A DNA stretch of 64,000 nucleotides from DASQLQ01 sp035629935 (GCA_035629935.1 DASQLQ010000066.1:36684-100683); one strand, 5' to 3'. Positions 34,150-43,314 are shown, counted from the stretch's first letter. A program made the numbers and translations. Notes: generated from the letters alone by a model not told the origin.

Positions 34150-36408
34150 ATGGGTAAGAGCCAGGTGCTGAAGCGGATCGTGCTCGGTCGCGTGATGGCC
34201 ACATCCGAGATGGGGCACACCTTGCTTCCGAAGACGATCGCCTTGCCGGTCTTCTCCTCGGATGCACTCTCGTCCGTCGCCTATGCCTCGCAGGAGATAT
34301 TGCTGGTCCTCGGCGCTGCCGGGGCCATGGCCTTATCGAAGATCGTCCCGATCTCTTTCGCCGTCGCCATCCTCCTTGCCCTCGTCGTTGCGTCCTACCG
34401 CCAGACCGTCCGTGCCTATCCCCAAGGTGGAGGGGCGTATCGCGTTTCGCGCGAGAACCTCGGCGACAAAGCGGGCCTGCTTGCGGCCTCGGCACTTTTG
34501 ATCGACTACGTACTGACCGTGTCGGTATCGATCACAGCTGGGACCGAGGCGGTTCTGACGGCGGCCCCGAATCTGGCGTCCATGAAGATCGAGATCGCCA
34601 TGCTGTTCATCTCGTTCGTGGCCGTGATGAATCTCCGCGGCGTCAAGGAATCTGGCGTCTTCTTCGCCGTCCCCACGTATCTCTTCATCGCATCGATCGC
34701 TACATTGCTCATCACCGGTTTCGTCAAATGTTTGGGCGGGTGTCCGGTGGCGTCGAGTGCCGATACGCATCTGCACGTGACCTCGACACTCTCGGCCTTC
34801 CTGATACTCAAAGCGTTCGCTGCCGGGACGACAGCTCTCACTGGAGTCGAAGCCATCTCCGACGGCGTACCGGCATTCCGCTACCCACAGTCAAAGAACG
34901 CTGCGTCGACGCTGGCGATCATGGGAACGATCAGCATCTCGATGTTCCTCGGCGTCTCGTGGCTGGCGGATCAGATGCAGATCCGCTACATCCACGGTGA
35001 AGCGACTTCGGTGTTGGGGCAGATCGCGCACACGGTGTTCGGTGGGGGGCCCGGTTTCTACGTAGTGCAGGTGGCCACCGCCGCCATCTTGATCCTGGCA
35101 GCCAACACCGCGTTCGCCGACTTCCCGCGGCTTGCATCGATCCTCGCTACCGACAGGTTCATGCCGCGACAATTGATGAACCGGGGCGACCGGCTCGTCT
35201 TCTCGAATGGAGTACTGGCCCTTTCCTTGCTCGCCACACTGTTGGTGATCGCGTTCGGGGCCGACCTCAACCGGCTCATCCAGCTGTATCTCGTGGGAGT
35301 GTTCGTTTCTTTCACCCTGTCGCAGACGGGCATGGTCCTTCACTGGCGCAAGTTGCGGGGGCCAGGATGGCAACGAAGCGTCGTCATCAACGGCGTCGGT
35401 GCAACGATGACGGGCGTCGTTCTGTGTGTGGTCATAGCCACGAAATTCCTCGAGGGGGCATGGATCGTCGTGGCTTCGATCCCTCTGTTGATGCTCCTCA
35501 TGCAGGGGATCCACCGTCATTACTCCGAGGTAGGGCGTCAGCTCGACCATCCATTACGACGACCCGAAGACCGGCGAGCAGGCGAGCAATCGATGGTCAT
35601 CCTCGTGGAGCGCCCCGATGCCGCGACCGCACGGGCCATCGGCTACGTGCGCTCGGTGCGGCCGCGTGATGTGCGGGCAATCACCTACGACAAAGCGACG
35701 GCGTCCGTGTTCCGCCGGATGGCGCCCGAGATCCCGCTCGACATCCTGGAAGAGAAGTCCCCGACCCCCGAAAGCATCAAGGCGTACCTGACACAGAGGC
35801 GCTCCCAGCTTCCCGCGAAGGACTTCCTGACATTGCTCATCCCCGAGATGCTCGCCAGGCGCAATCTCTGGGAGATCCTGCGCCGCCCCGGCATCCATCG
35901 TTTGAAAGCGTCTTTCCTGGGGGCCCGGGATATCCAGGTCATGGATCTCCCCATCGTGCGAGACGATGTCGATCCCGATAGCGACGAAACGAAGGAGCTT
36001 GCTCGCAACTTCGTGATCGTTCTGACGTCCGGGTTACACAACGCGACGCTTCAAGCGATCGAGTATGCAGAGACGCTCTCCCCCATCGACCTCCGAGCGT
36101 TGTCGTTCGGGTTGGATCCCGCGGCAACAGAGAAGCTCGGCAACGCCTGGATGAGGGCGCAGATCCAAGTGCCCCTCGAGATGGAGGAGTCCCCCTACAG
36201 GGACATCGGGTATTCGCTGGCCAGATACATCCAGCAGTTCAACGCCGACGGAACCAACCGGATCGTGACGGTGGTCATCCCGGAGTTCGTGGTGCCAAAA
36301 GTCCGGCATCAGCTGCTGCACGGTCAAACGGCGCTCCTGGTGAAGCGTCACCTGCTGTTCGAGCGAGGCGTGGTCGTAGCGAGCGTTCCGTATCACCTGG
36401 ACGAGTAG
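34150..36408 (+). CDS. kimA: KimA/YdaO-like APC-superfamily potassium transporter
   Basis: 752 residues; about twelve membrane helices in the first ~460 and a large soluble C-terminal domain. Signatures shared with Bacillus KimA: PVFSSDALSSVAYASQEIL, SYRQTVRAYPQGGGAYRVS and ALLIDYVLTVSVSITAGTEA. KimA is a high-affinity K+/H+ symporter whose cytoplasmic domain is inhibited by cyclic di-AMP. Divergent from kdpDE, so control by that pair is a reasonable inference. No ydaO-type riboswitch fits in the 82-base upstream gap or is visible there. Confidence 0.85.
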   Translation: MGKSQVLKRIVLGRVMATSEMGHTLLPKTIALPVFSSDALSSVAYASQEILLVLGAAGAMALSKIVPISFAVAILLALVVASYRQTVRAYPQGGGAYRVSRENLGDKAGLLAASALLIDYVLTVSVSITAGTEAVLTAAPNLASMKIEIAMLFISFVAVMNLRGVKESGVFFAVPTYLFIASIATLLITGFVKCLGGCPVASSADTHLHVTSTLSAFLILKAFAAGTTALTGVEAISDGVPAFRYPQSKNAASTLAIMGTISISMFLGVSWLADQMQIRYIHGEATSVLGQIAHTVFGGGPGFYVVQVATAAILILAANTAFADFPRLASILATDRFMPRQLMNRGDRLVFSNGVLALSLLATLLVIAFGADLNRLIQLYLVGVFVSFTLSQTGMVLHWRKLRGPGWQRSVVINGVGATMTGVVLCVVIATKFLEGAWIVVASIPLLMLLMQGIHRHYSEVGRQLDHPLRRPEDRRAGEQSMVILVERPDAATARAIGYVRSVRPRDVRAITYDKATASVFRRMAPEIPLDILEEKSPTPESIKAYLTQRRSQLPAKDFLTLLIPEMLARRNLWEILRRPGIHRLKASFLGARDIQVMDLPIVRDDVDPDSDETKELARNFVIVLTSGLHNATLQAIEYAETLSPIDLRALSFGLDPAATEKLGNAWMRAQIQVPLEMEESPYRDIGYSLARYIQQFNADGTNRIVTVVIPEFVVPKVRHQLLHGQTALLVKRHLLFERGVVVASVPYHLDE

Positions 36409-36473
36409 AGCCTCTTGCGTGCAGGTCATCCGCGGACAACACTGGCGGTTCGACTAGGGGAAGGACTAGGCCG

Positions 36474-37007
36474 ATGGGTCTACTCGACAAGCTAAAGGGC
36501 ATCAAAGAGCCGGAACAGGGCGTCGCGCCTGTTCCCGCAAGCGAACTGCAAGAGAAGCTGCTGGCGCTCAACAACGATCAGGTGCCTTTCACGATCAAAG
36601 CCGGCCCCGGAGGCGATGAAGGCGACGTCGTTGCCGAGTGGAAGATTGTCGACGCCGGTTGGTACGAGATCTTCGCCAAGGCCAACCTCGAGAAATCACA
36701 CACCATCCGGCTGGGGCTTAGTCAGAAAGACAATGAAGCGCGTGTGCTCGAGGAATCCCGCACCGTTGAGTGGAGCGCCGGGATCCCATCGTTGAGTGCG
36801 TCGATCGAGGTCTTCAAGGGACGCACGATGGGTGAGAAAAGCTTCGGCACCGCTTATGCCTGGAAAGGTGCCAACCCTCTCGACTATGGCCAGGTCTACG
36901 AATACAGATTCGACGTCTCCGAGATGAAGGACCCGATCGCCGAGGTCGTCACGAAAAACGGTTGGAGCTACCGGCCGGTGATGAGCAGGGGCAAGCTTTC
37001 GGACTAA
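36474..37007 (+). CDS. Conserved-looking cytoplasmic protein of unknown function
   Basis: 177 residues, no signal peptide or membrane segment. It begins GLLDKLKGIKEPEQG, a short amphipathic start, then a soluble mixed domain with FTIKAGPGGDEGDVVAEWKI, WYEIFAKANLEKSHTIRLGL and GWSYRPVMSRGKLSD. The WYEIFAK/TIRLGL arrangement looks like a beta-sandwich or lipocalin-like fold, but I recognise no family. Preceded by GAAGGA; overlaps the stop of the convergent membrane protein by CTAA. Confidence 0.7.
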   Translation: MGLLDKLKGIKEPEQGVAPVPASELQEKLLALNNDQVPFTIKAGPGGDEGDVVAEWKIVDAGWYEIFAKANLEKSHTIRLGLSQKDNEARVLEESRTVEWSAGIPSLSASIEVFKGRTMGEKSFGTAYAWKGANPLDYGQVYEYRFDVSEMKDPIAEVVTKNGWSYRPVMSRGKLSD

Positions 37008-37702
37008 CCCTCTATCAGGTCGACGTCTTCAATCCCTGCTCCCAGCCGGCGATGCCACAGGACGATCAAGCGACCCGCCATGATGACTAAGCACGCTGCG
37101 GCCACGTTGTACGACGCGTAATGGATCGCTGTGAGACGAACGAAGGTTTTGCTCGGCTCTTCCTCTTGCCCTCCGAACGTGACCATTCCGGTTTGAAAGT
37201 CAGCTGTGTCACCGGCTGTTGCGACACCCGTGACGGCCCACAGGATCGTGAACACGACCAGAAGCGCCAAAAAGAGCCGAGTGAGACCGTCCGCCGGGCT
37301 CGGCTCCCCGCCAGTAGCCGATCGCCGATCTTCCTGACTCAACCAGGTGTAAGCGCGCAGAAGCAGCGTCCCCGTCATCACACCGAGCGCCGCCAACGCC
37401 ACTACCCGACCGACCGCCTGTGCCGTCGATACGACGTTAAAGAGATCGAACGAGTCCCCTCCTTGGATCTGGGCGAGCCCGTAGAGAACACTTGTTATTG
37501 ACCCGCCGACGGCATAGAGCACCGCTCCTGCGAAGAGGAAGCGCCGGGCGGTGCGCAGCGATAACTGCTCTTTGAAGTAGTCGACGAGCACCCGGACGTC
37601 GTCAGTGTCTACTTGGGGGGGTTCCTCGACGAGGTCGACGTCATGCTCGGGGCAACGGGTGACGCCCTCAACGAACTCGTCACCGTCTACGGGGCAGTAC
37701 AT
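37004..37702 (-). CDS. Membrane protein with N-terminal zinc-ribbon-like motif
   Basis: 232 residues. The start MYCPVDGDEFVEGVTRCPEH has two Cys-Pro pairs separated like half of a zinc ribbon; residues ~55-230 contain four hydrophobic helices (FLFAGAVLYAVGGSIT, VVALAALGVMTGTLLL, FLALLVVFTILWAVTGV, NVAAACLVIMAGRLIVLW). Function unknown; such small ribbon-plus-helices proteins are common in actinobacteria. ATG start, close to the two tRNA genes. Confidence 0.8.
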   Translation of the reverse strand: MYCPVDGDEFVEGVTRCPEHDVDLVEEPPQVDTDDVRVLVDYFKEQLSLRTARRFLFAGAVLYAVGGSITSVLYGLAQIQGGDSFDLFNVVSTAQAVGRVVALAALGVMTGTLLLRAYTWLSQEDRRSATGGEPSPADGLTRLFLALLVVFTILWAVTGVATAGDTADFQTGMVTFGGQEEEPSKTFVRLTAIHYASYNVAAACLVIMAGRLIVLWHRRLGAGIEDVDLIEG

Positions 37703-37767
37703 GACGTGACCCTAGACGCCCCCCTGGCCCGATAAAAGGAAAGCCCCCGTTGCCGGAGGCTTTCGAG

Positions 37768-37841
37768 TGGGCGCGGCAGGACTTGAACCTGCGACTTCCA
37801 CCGTGTCGAGGTGGCACTCTACCGGGCTGAGTTACGCGCCC
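37768..37841 (-). tRNA. tRNA-Val (GAC)
   Basis: Full cloverleaf on the minus strand: acceptor GGGCGCG/CGCGCCC, D arm ACTC/GAGT, anticodon stem CCACC/GGTGG, loop TCGACAC with anticodon GAC at 37805-37807, T arm GCAGG-TTCAAGT-CCTGC, discriminator A, no encoded CCA. Position 33 is C rather than the near-universal U. Confidence 0.9.
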
Positions 37842-37942
37842 CCTGTGGGGTCCCGCCGAACGTCGAGACGTTCGGCGTTCGGGTTAGAGACTAAAGCCTC
37901 ACCGAACGCCGGCGGGCTCGGCCGTCGGCGAAGAACAGATCG

Positions 37943-38014
37943 AGGCGGCGAGCGGAATCGAACCGCTGTAGAGGGCTTTGCAGGCCCTTGCCTGAACCAC
38001 TCGGCCACGCCGCC
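37943..38014 (-). tRNA. tRNA-Cys (GCA)
   Basis: Full cloverleaf on the minus strand: acceptor GGCGGCG/CGCCGCC, anticodon stem AGGGC/GCCCT, loop CTGCAAA with anticodon GCA at 37979-37981 and normal U33, T arm AGCGG-TTCGATT-CCGCT, discriminator U as expected for tRNA-Cys. CCA is not encoded. Confidence 0.95.
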
Positions 38015-38076
38015 AGGCGACCGTTGAGGATAGCCGGGTATAAAGCGTGCCTACCCGAGTTCAAGGAGGAGATCCG

Positions 38077-38682
38077 GTGACCGCACTCGCTCAGGCCGTC
38101 GGTACTAGGACGACACGTGCCAATTCGCTTCTGTGGGATATCGCACTGGTCGTGGGGGGAACCGCATTCGTGGCCCTCATGGCGCAGGTATCCATCCCGC
38201 TCGAGCCGTTCTCACCCGTGCCGATCACGGGTCAGACCCTTGCAGTTCTCGTCGTAGGCGGTGCCCTCGGGGCCATCCGCGGCGCCGCATCCCTGGTTCT
38301 CTATCTGGCACTCGGATCGGCAGGCGCCCCGATCTACGCCGGCGGCGAGGGCGGCTCGTTCACAAGCCTGCCGACCGGAGGCTTCCTCGTCGGCTTCATC
38401 ATCGCCGCCGCCGTCGTCGGTCACCTGTCCGAGAAGGGCTGGGATCGCTCGTTGCGGAGCTCCCTTGGGGCGATGTTGATCGGCGAGATCATCGTGTTCG
38501 GTGTCGGCGTCCCCTGGTTGGCCAACAACCTCGGCATCTCCGCAGGCAAGGCGATGGAGCTCGGCCTCTACCCCTTCGTGATCGGTGACGTCATCAAACT
38601 CGTCCTCGCTGCCGGGTTGCTGCCTGCCGCATGGAGGTTGATCGGGAAGTCGCCGGATGGGCCGACATTCAAGCGGAGTTAG
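38077..38682 (+). CDS. bioY: BioY family biotin transporter
   Basis: 201 residues, six hydrophobic helices. BioY signatures: VSIPLEPFSPVPITGQTLAV, GAASLVLYLALGSAGAPIYAGG and SLPTGGFLVGFIIAA. BioY is the substrate-binding S component for biotin, working with ECF ATPases encoded elsewhere or alone. The GTG at 38077 follows AAGGAGG by 7 bases; the in-frame start at 38047 is less likely. The stop overlaps that of the convergent DUF6328 gene (TTAG). Confidence 0.95.
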   Translation: MTALAQAVGTRTTRANSLLWDIALVVGGTAFVALMAQVSIPLEPFSPVPITGQTLAVLVVGGALGAIRGAASLVLYLALGSAGAPIYAGGEGGSFTSLPTGGFLVGFIIAAAVVGHLSEKGWDRSLRSSLGAMLIGEIIVFGVGVPWLANNLGISAGKAMELGLYPFVIGDVIKLVLAAGLLPAAWRLIGKSPDGPTFKRS

Positions 38683-39125
38683 GCGTCGCCCTCGCGTATC
38701 TCCCGCAGAACGGGGATACCGAACCAGAACCAGGCGAAGCAACCGGCGATGAAGGCCGTCGCGATCGCGGTGATGTTCGGGAAGATGTAGTCCGTCACGA
38801 AGAATACGACGCACGACATCGCGCCGGCGAGGAAGACGGTTCCCACCAACGCCATCCGGTTCGAGTACTTGAGCAAGTGCTCTTTGTCCTGGTCCCGGAA
38901 GCGGATCCGGTGGTATGTCGTCGGCGAGATCAACATCACCGTCGCTACGGTCGTGAAGATGAACGCGGCGTAATAGACGCCCTTCTGTAGTGGGGACGTC
39001 AGCGTCCATCCCTGACTGAACGGAACCATCAATAGGAAGGCGAACATCACCTGCACGCCGGGCAGCGCAACGCGCAACTCATTGAGTAGTTCGATCAGCT
39101 CTCTGTCTTGCTTGCTCTCCGGCAT
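38679..39125 (-). CDS. DUF6328-type membrane protein
   Basis: 148 residues with four helices. Family features: LIELLNELRVALPGVQVMFA, VPFSQGW and SPTTYHRIRFRDQDKEHLL between helices 2 and 3. Function unknown. It starts 6 bases after the PHP gene stop on the same strand, so the two may share a transcript. Confidence 0.85.
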   Translation of the reverse strand: MPESKQDRELIELLNELRVALPGVQVMFAFLLMVPFSQGWTLTSPLQKGVYYAAFIFTTVATVMLISPTTYHRIRFRDQDKEHLLKYSNRMALVGTVFLAGAMSCVVFFVTDYIFPNITAIATAFIAGCFAWFWFGIPVLREIREGDA

Positions 39126-39131
39126 GCTGAG

Positions 39132-40160
39132 CTACCTACCCTTCGCCCACGCGATCAACTCTTCCCGCGGCATGTAATTCAGGATCCGGTCTCGGTCGAT
39201 GCCCGCCAGGATCGCAGCGGCGATCCCAACCCAGATGAACTCGAGCTCCCAGGTCGCGTGGGCGTCGGTCCCGATAGAGATCCGAGTCCCTGACTCGCGA
39301 GCGATCTCGAGCAGCTCGACATTTAGGTCCTGCCGGTCGGGGTAGGCATCTATCTCGAGTGCCTTGTCGTTCTCGGCAGCCGCTTCGCAAACCGCTTTCC
39401 AATCTGCACTCAAACCCGCCCGGAAGTTGAACTTGCGTCCTCGAGGGTGACCGAGCACATTGATCTGAGGATTCTTCAGTGCGGCGATGTAGCGATCCGT
39501 CTGGTCCTCCTTTATGCGCAACTTCGAGTGGAACGAACCCAGGACCAGATCGAGGGACTCCAGAGACTCTGGTTCCATGTCGCCACTGCCATCGGGCGAA
39601 ATGTTCATCTCGAGCGCCCTTAGCACCCGCACCGGGCTGCCTTCCGCTTCGAGAACGCCGTTGACGCTGTCGATCTCTTCGATCTGTTTCGCCAGGGTGG
39701 GTTCGTCCATGCCCCCGGCGATCTTGAGGCCCTTGGAGTGGTCCGTGATCGCGATGTAGTCGTAGCCCTTGTCCGCCACGGCCTCGGCCATCGTCGCGAC
39801 GGTCTCTTTCCCGTCGGAGTAGTGCGTGTGCATCTGGAGGTCGCCGCGGAGCCCCTCCTCCCAATCGGGATGCTCCCCCACGACCTCGAGCGCATGCGCG
39901 AAGGAGATGAAGCCCTCCCGCAAGGGGGAACGCTCCCCGATCTCGGGCGGGTCCTCAACCCATCCCTTGATGAGTTTGGACAGCTTGGGTCCCACTCGCC
40001 AAAGCTCCTGGGGTGACCTGCCCTCCGCGATGAGATCCGCAACCTCGAGCGGCCACATGAGGGCGGCGCTGGAAGCCCGCCGGTAGGCGCGCTGTGAATG
40101 GCCTTCGGCCTGTTCGGCAGCCCGCGCGAAAAGCTCCGCCACATCGAGGTTCGTCAGCAT
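39132..40160 (-). CDS. PHP-domain phosphoesterase (PolX C-terminal type, no polymerase domain)
   Basis: 342 residues. Residues 1-95 are helical with a helix-hairpin-helix-like stretch (EGRSPQELWRVGPKLSKLIK); residues ~105-340 are a PHP domain: GDLQMHTHYSDG (metal His pair), YDYIAITDHS, ALEMNISPDG, LGSFHSK, NVLGHPRGRKF and SIGTDAHATWEL. The same arrangement forms the end of family X polymerases, where PHP gives 3'-5' exonuclease or AP-site processing. Polymerase fingers/palm are missing. Divergent from the ligase gene, 22 bases between starts. Confidence 0.9.
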   Translation of the reverse strand: MLTNLDVAELFARAAEQAEGHSQRAYRRASSAALMWPLEVADLIAEGRSPQELWRVGPKLSKLIKGWVEDPPEIGERSPLREGFISFAHALEVVGEHPDWEEGLRGDLQMHTHYSDGKETVATMAEAVADKGYDYIAITDHSKGLKIAGGMDEPTLAKQIEEIDSVNGVLEAEGSPVRVLRALEMNISPDGSGDMEPESLESLDLVLGSFHSKLRIKEDQTDRYIAALKNPQINVLGHPRGRKFNFRAGLSADWKAVCEAAAENDKALEIDAYPDRQDLNVELLEIARESGTRISIGTDAHATWELEFIWVGIAAAILAGIDRDRILNYMPREELIAWAKGR

Positions 40161-40182
40161 GATCTGACTCTAGTGTTCCCTC

Positions 40183-41232
40183 ATGGCGCTGCCCTTCGAA
40201 CCTCCCGTCGCTCCGATGCTCGCGAAGCTCAAGGACGAGATCCCCGTTGGCGACGAGTGGCTCTACGAACCCAAATGGGACGGGTTCAGGGCTCTCGTGT
40301 TCAAGGACGACAAGGACGTCACGATCTTCAGCCGGGATCTTCGCCCGTTCAATCGCTATTTCCCCGAACTTCTTCCGGCTTTCGCAGACGCGTTGCCGAA
40401 GACCTGCGTGGTCGATGGAGAGATCGTGATCCCCGGCACCCAGTCGTTGGACTTCGACTCCATGTTGCTGCGGATACACCCCGCCGAATCGAGGGTGCGG
40501 ATGCTCGCCGAGCAGACACCAGCCAGCTTCGTTGCTTTCGATCTGCTCGCGCACGCCTCGTCCGACCTCCGCGATAAGCCCCTAACACTGAGGAGAGCGA
40601 GACTCGACAAGATCCTGGGCCATAAGGCCATCCCGCCGAACGCGTCCCGCACCGCGGTCATGAAGGCTCTCAAGCCGGCGCCGGTCGTGGTTCTGTCGCC
40701 GTGCACGGACGATCCAAAGGTCGCCAAACGCTGGTTCGAGGTTTACGAGGGAGCGGGTCTCGACGGGGTGATCGCAAAGAGGTCGGACCTTCTCTACGTT
40801 CCCGGCAAGAGAGAGATGTTCAAGATCAAGCACAGACGGACCGTCGATTGCATCGTTGGGGGTTACCGGCTGAACAAGACCGGAGATGGGATCGGTTCCT
40901 TGCTCCTCGGTCTCTACGACGATTCTGGCTCCCTCAACTACGTGGGGCACACCTCTTCCTTCAAGGCCGAGGAGCGGCGCCGGCTCTTGGCCGAGTTCAG
41001 GCCACTCGAAGGAGGCCACAGCTTCGGGGGCGGTCGCACTCCGGGGGGGCCGAGTAGGTGGACCGGAGCCCGCGACATCTCCTGGGTCCCCCTGGAACCA
41101 AAACTGGTCTGTGAGGTCTCCTACGACCACCTACAAGGCCATCGCTTCCGACACGCCGCGACGTTCATGCGCTGGCGACCGGAGAAGCCGCCGGCCGAAT
41201 GCAAGATGGATCAGGTCCTCGCCAACCAGTAG
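40183..41232 (+). CDS. ATP-dependent DNA ligase (LigC-like)
   Basis: 349 residues. Adenylation domain with active Lys31 in YEPKWDGFRALVF, VVDGEIVI (motif III region), VAFDLLAH, LDGVIAKRSDLLYVPGKRE (motif IV) and MFKIKHRRTVDC (motif V), then an OB-fold C-terminal domain ending near FRHAATFMRWRPEK. Size and lack of an extra polymerase or nuclease domain match actinobacterial LigC, linked to alternative end joining or base repair. Its divergent partner is a PHP phosphoesterase. Confidence 0.93.
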   Translation: MALPFEPPVAPMLAKLKDEIPVGDEWLYEPKWDGFRALVFKDDKDVTIFSRDLRPFNRYFPELLPAFADALPKTCVVDGEIVIPGTQSLDFDSMLLRIHPAESRVRMLAEQTPASFVAFDLLAHASSDLRDKPLTLRRARLDKILGHKAIPPNASRTAVMKALKPAPVVVLSPCTDDPKVAKRWFEVYEGAGLDGVIAKRSDLLYVPGKREMFKIKHRRTVDCIVGGYRLNKTGDGIGSLLLGLYDDSGSLNYVGHTSSFKAEERRRLLAEFRPLEGGHSFGGGRTPGGPSRWTGARDISWVPLEPKLVCEVSYDHLQGHRFRHAATFMRWRPEKPPAECKMDQVLANQ

Positions 41233-41290
41233 ACCGACTTCTAGAATCGAGTAACAACCTGCCATTGGTGACGTTTACCCTCGAGTGTGT

Positions 41291-41322
41291 GTCGGGGCAC
41301 CACCGTTGTCGGGGCACCACCG
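41291..41322 (+). repeat. Two 15-base direct repeats upstream of the GGDEF-EAL gene
   Basis: GTCGGGGCACCACCG at 41291-41305 and again at 41308-41322, separated by TT, about 25 bases before the TTG start. Either a transcription-factor site in tandem or a local duplication; too short and only two copies to be a CRISPR. Confidence 0.7.
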
Positions 41323-41344
41323 GAGCAGCCGAACGGAGGCTTGA

Positions 41345-43312
41345 TTGCGGGTAAGGATGCCTGAAGGTCTGAAGGTGAAGTGGCCCGAGGGCCTGAAGCT
41401 CGACCTCGTCACCAAATTCAGCGTAGCAACGCTCCTCCCGATCATCGCGATCGGGGTGGTCATCACGATCTTCCTTAACGATCTCATCGATGAGCGCGCT
41501 CAGGACGAGGCTCAGAGAAGCGCTCGGTTGGTGGCAGAGGTGGGTGTGTCCCAGCTGCTCATCGGCAACGATCTGTCCGGCGACCTCGGACAGGACACGA
41601 GAGACGTGGTCAGCCGGGCCCTCAGTGACAACAAGCTCGCCGACGTTCGCATCTCCGGGCTTCAGATCTGGAACCGCGACAAGCGGCTGCTCTATACGAG
41701 TGAAAGGCGACTATCGAACCCGAGCCAGGCGGAGTTCATCGCGATCGAATCCGCGCTCCAAGGTGACATCAGGGCGGTTCGCGGGGACAACTACCAGCTG
41801 ACCGTCTTCACCAATATCAGCACGGTGGGCCAACAACCAACCGGCGTGGTCGAGGTGCGGATCCCGTTCGCGGATCTGATCCAAGAGGCGCGCAGCGATC
41901 TGTGGAGTCTCTACCTCGTGCTCATGGGTGGCCTCCTGATCCTGTTCGGGTCGCTATATCGCTTGTTCGCCAGCGCCTCTCGAACGCTGGAGCGCCGTGC
42001 CGCGGAAAAGGAGCACCAGGCCTTGCACGACGGCCTCACCGGGTTGGCGAACCGCGGGCTATTCCACGACCGCCTCCACCAGGCATTGCGATTGGGGGGC
42101 CGCGAGAAACACGGGGTGGCTGTGATGATCATGGACCTCGACCGGTTCAAGGAGATCAACGACACCCTCGGCCACCAAAGTGGTGATCGGGTCTTGCAGG
42201 AAACAGCTCGCAGACTTACACGCACGCTGCGCGAGACCGACACGATCGCGCGGCTGGGGGGCGACGAGTTCGCAATCCTGATGCCCAACGTTCCCGATCC
42301 GGCGGTCTCTCTGAGCGTGGCAGACAAGATCCGACAGGCGCTCAATCAACCTTTCATGGTCCAAGGGCTCACGCTGGACGTTCGAACCAGTATCGGGATC
42401 GCCCTATACCCCGCTCACGGCAAGGACCCCGAAACCTTGATCCAACGAGCCGACATCGCGATGTATCTCGCCAAGTCGGCGAAGACCGAGGTCGAGATCT
42501 ACACCTCCGAACGTGACCAGTACAGCCCGAGCCGCCTCGCTCTGGTCGGAGAGATGCGCGAAGCGATCGACCAAGGGGAGTTCATCCTTCACTACCAGCC
42601 CAAGATCAACCTGATGACCGGCGTAGTTGGGGGCGTCGAGGCTCTGTGCCGGTGGATACATCCCCTCCGGGGCTTGATCCCGCCCGACGAGTTCATCCCA
42701 CTCGCCGAGCACACCGGCCTGATCGATCCGATCACGAAATACGTCATCGACGAAGCTCTCAAGCAGTGCAAACTCATCCGCGAGGACGACAAGCAGGTCC
42801 CCATCGCCGTCAATCTCTCGGCGAGAAGCCTTCTGGACGAGAACTTCCCCGATTTCGTTGCCGAGGCCCTTCGCAAGTGGCAGATCCCACCTTCCTCACT
42901 TCAGTTCGAGATCACCGAGAGCACCGTCGTCTCGGACCCGAAGCGGGCCCTGGGAGTCCTTAGCCGCCTCAGCCAGATGGGCGTGGGCTTGTCGATCGAC
43001 GACTTCGGTACCGGTTACTCATCGCTCTCGCAACTGAGAAGGCTTCCTCTCAACGAGATAAAGATCGACAAGTCGTTCGTCATGAACATGATGGACGACG
43101 AGAACGACCTGGTGATCGTCCGTTCCACCATCGACCTGGGCCGCAACCTCGGTCTCCAAGTAGTTGCGGAAGGCGTCGAGAACGAAGACATCTGGAACAA
43201 GCTCAAAGAGCTGGGCTGCGATTACGCCCAGGGTTACTACAACAGCCGTCCGATGCCGGGCGAAGAGCTCCTCAGATGGCTGAGCATCACGGCGAAAGAG
43301 TGGATGGTCTAG
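41345..43312 (+). CDS. Membrane GGDEF-EAL protein (cyclic-di-GMP turnover)
   Basis: 655 residues. TM1 (~24-45), an extracytoplasmic sensor (~46-178, LQIWNRDKRLLYTSERR as in LapD-like or CHASE-type sensors), TM2 (~183-205), GGDEF (~215-385, DGLTGLANRGLFHDRL and RLGGDEFAILM, fully conserved) and EAL (~395-645, VEALCRWIHP, ITESTVVSDP, SIDDFGTGYSSLS, KIDKSFV). Both motifs look catalytic, so it may make and degrade cyclic-di-GMP. The TTG start has GGAGG 5 bases upstream; ATG 41357 lacks a usable RBS. Confidence 0.93.
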   Translation: MRVRMPEGLKVKWPEGLKLDLVTKFSVATLLPIIAIGVVITIFLNDLIDERAQDEAQRSARLVAEVGVSQLLIGNDLSGDLGQDTRDVVSRALSDNKLADVRISGLQIWNRDKRLLYTSERRLSNPSQAEFIAIESALQGDIRAVRGDNYQLTVFTNISTVGQQPTGVVEVRIPFADLIQEARSDLWSLYLVLMGGLLILFGSLYRLFASASRTLERRAAEKEHQALHDGLTGLANRGLFHDRLHQALRLGGREKHGVAVMIMDLDRFKEINDTLGHQSGDRVLQETARRLTRTLRETDTIARLGGDEFAILMPNVPDPAVSLSVADKIRQALNQPFMVQGLTLDVRTSIGIALYPAHGKDPETLIQRADIAMYLAKSAKTEVEIYTSERDQYSPSRLALVGEMREAIDQGEFILHYQPKINLMTGVVGGVEALCRWIHPLRGLIPPDEFIPLAEHTGLIDPITKYVIDEALKQCKLIREDDKQVPIAVNLSARSLLDENFPDFVAEALRKWQIPPSSLQFEITESTVVSDPKRALGVLSRLSQMGVGLSIDDFGTGYSSLSQLRRLPLNEIKIDKSFVMNMMDDENDLVIVRSTIDLGRNLGLQVVAEGVENEDIWNKLKELGCDYAQGYYNSRPMPGEELLRWLSITAKEWMV

Positions 43313-43314
43313 CG

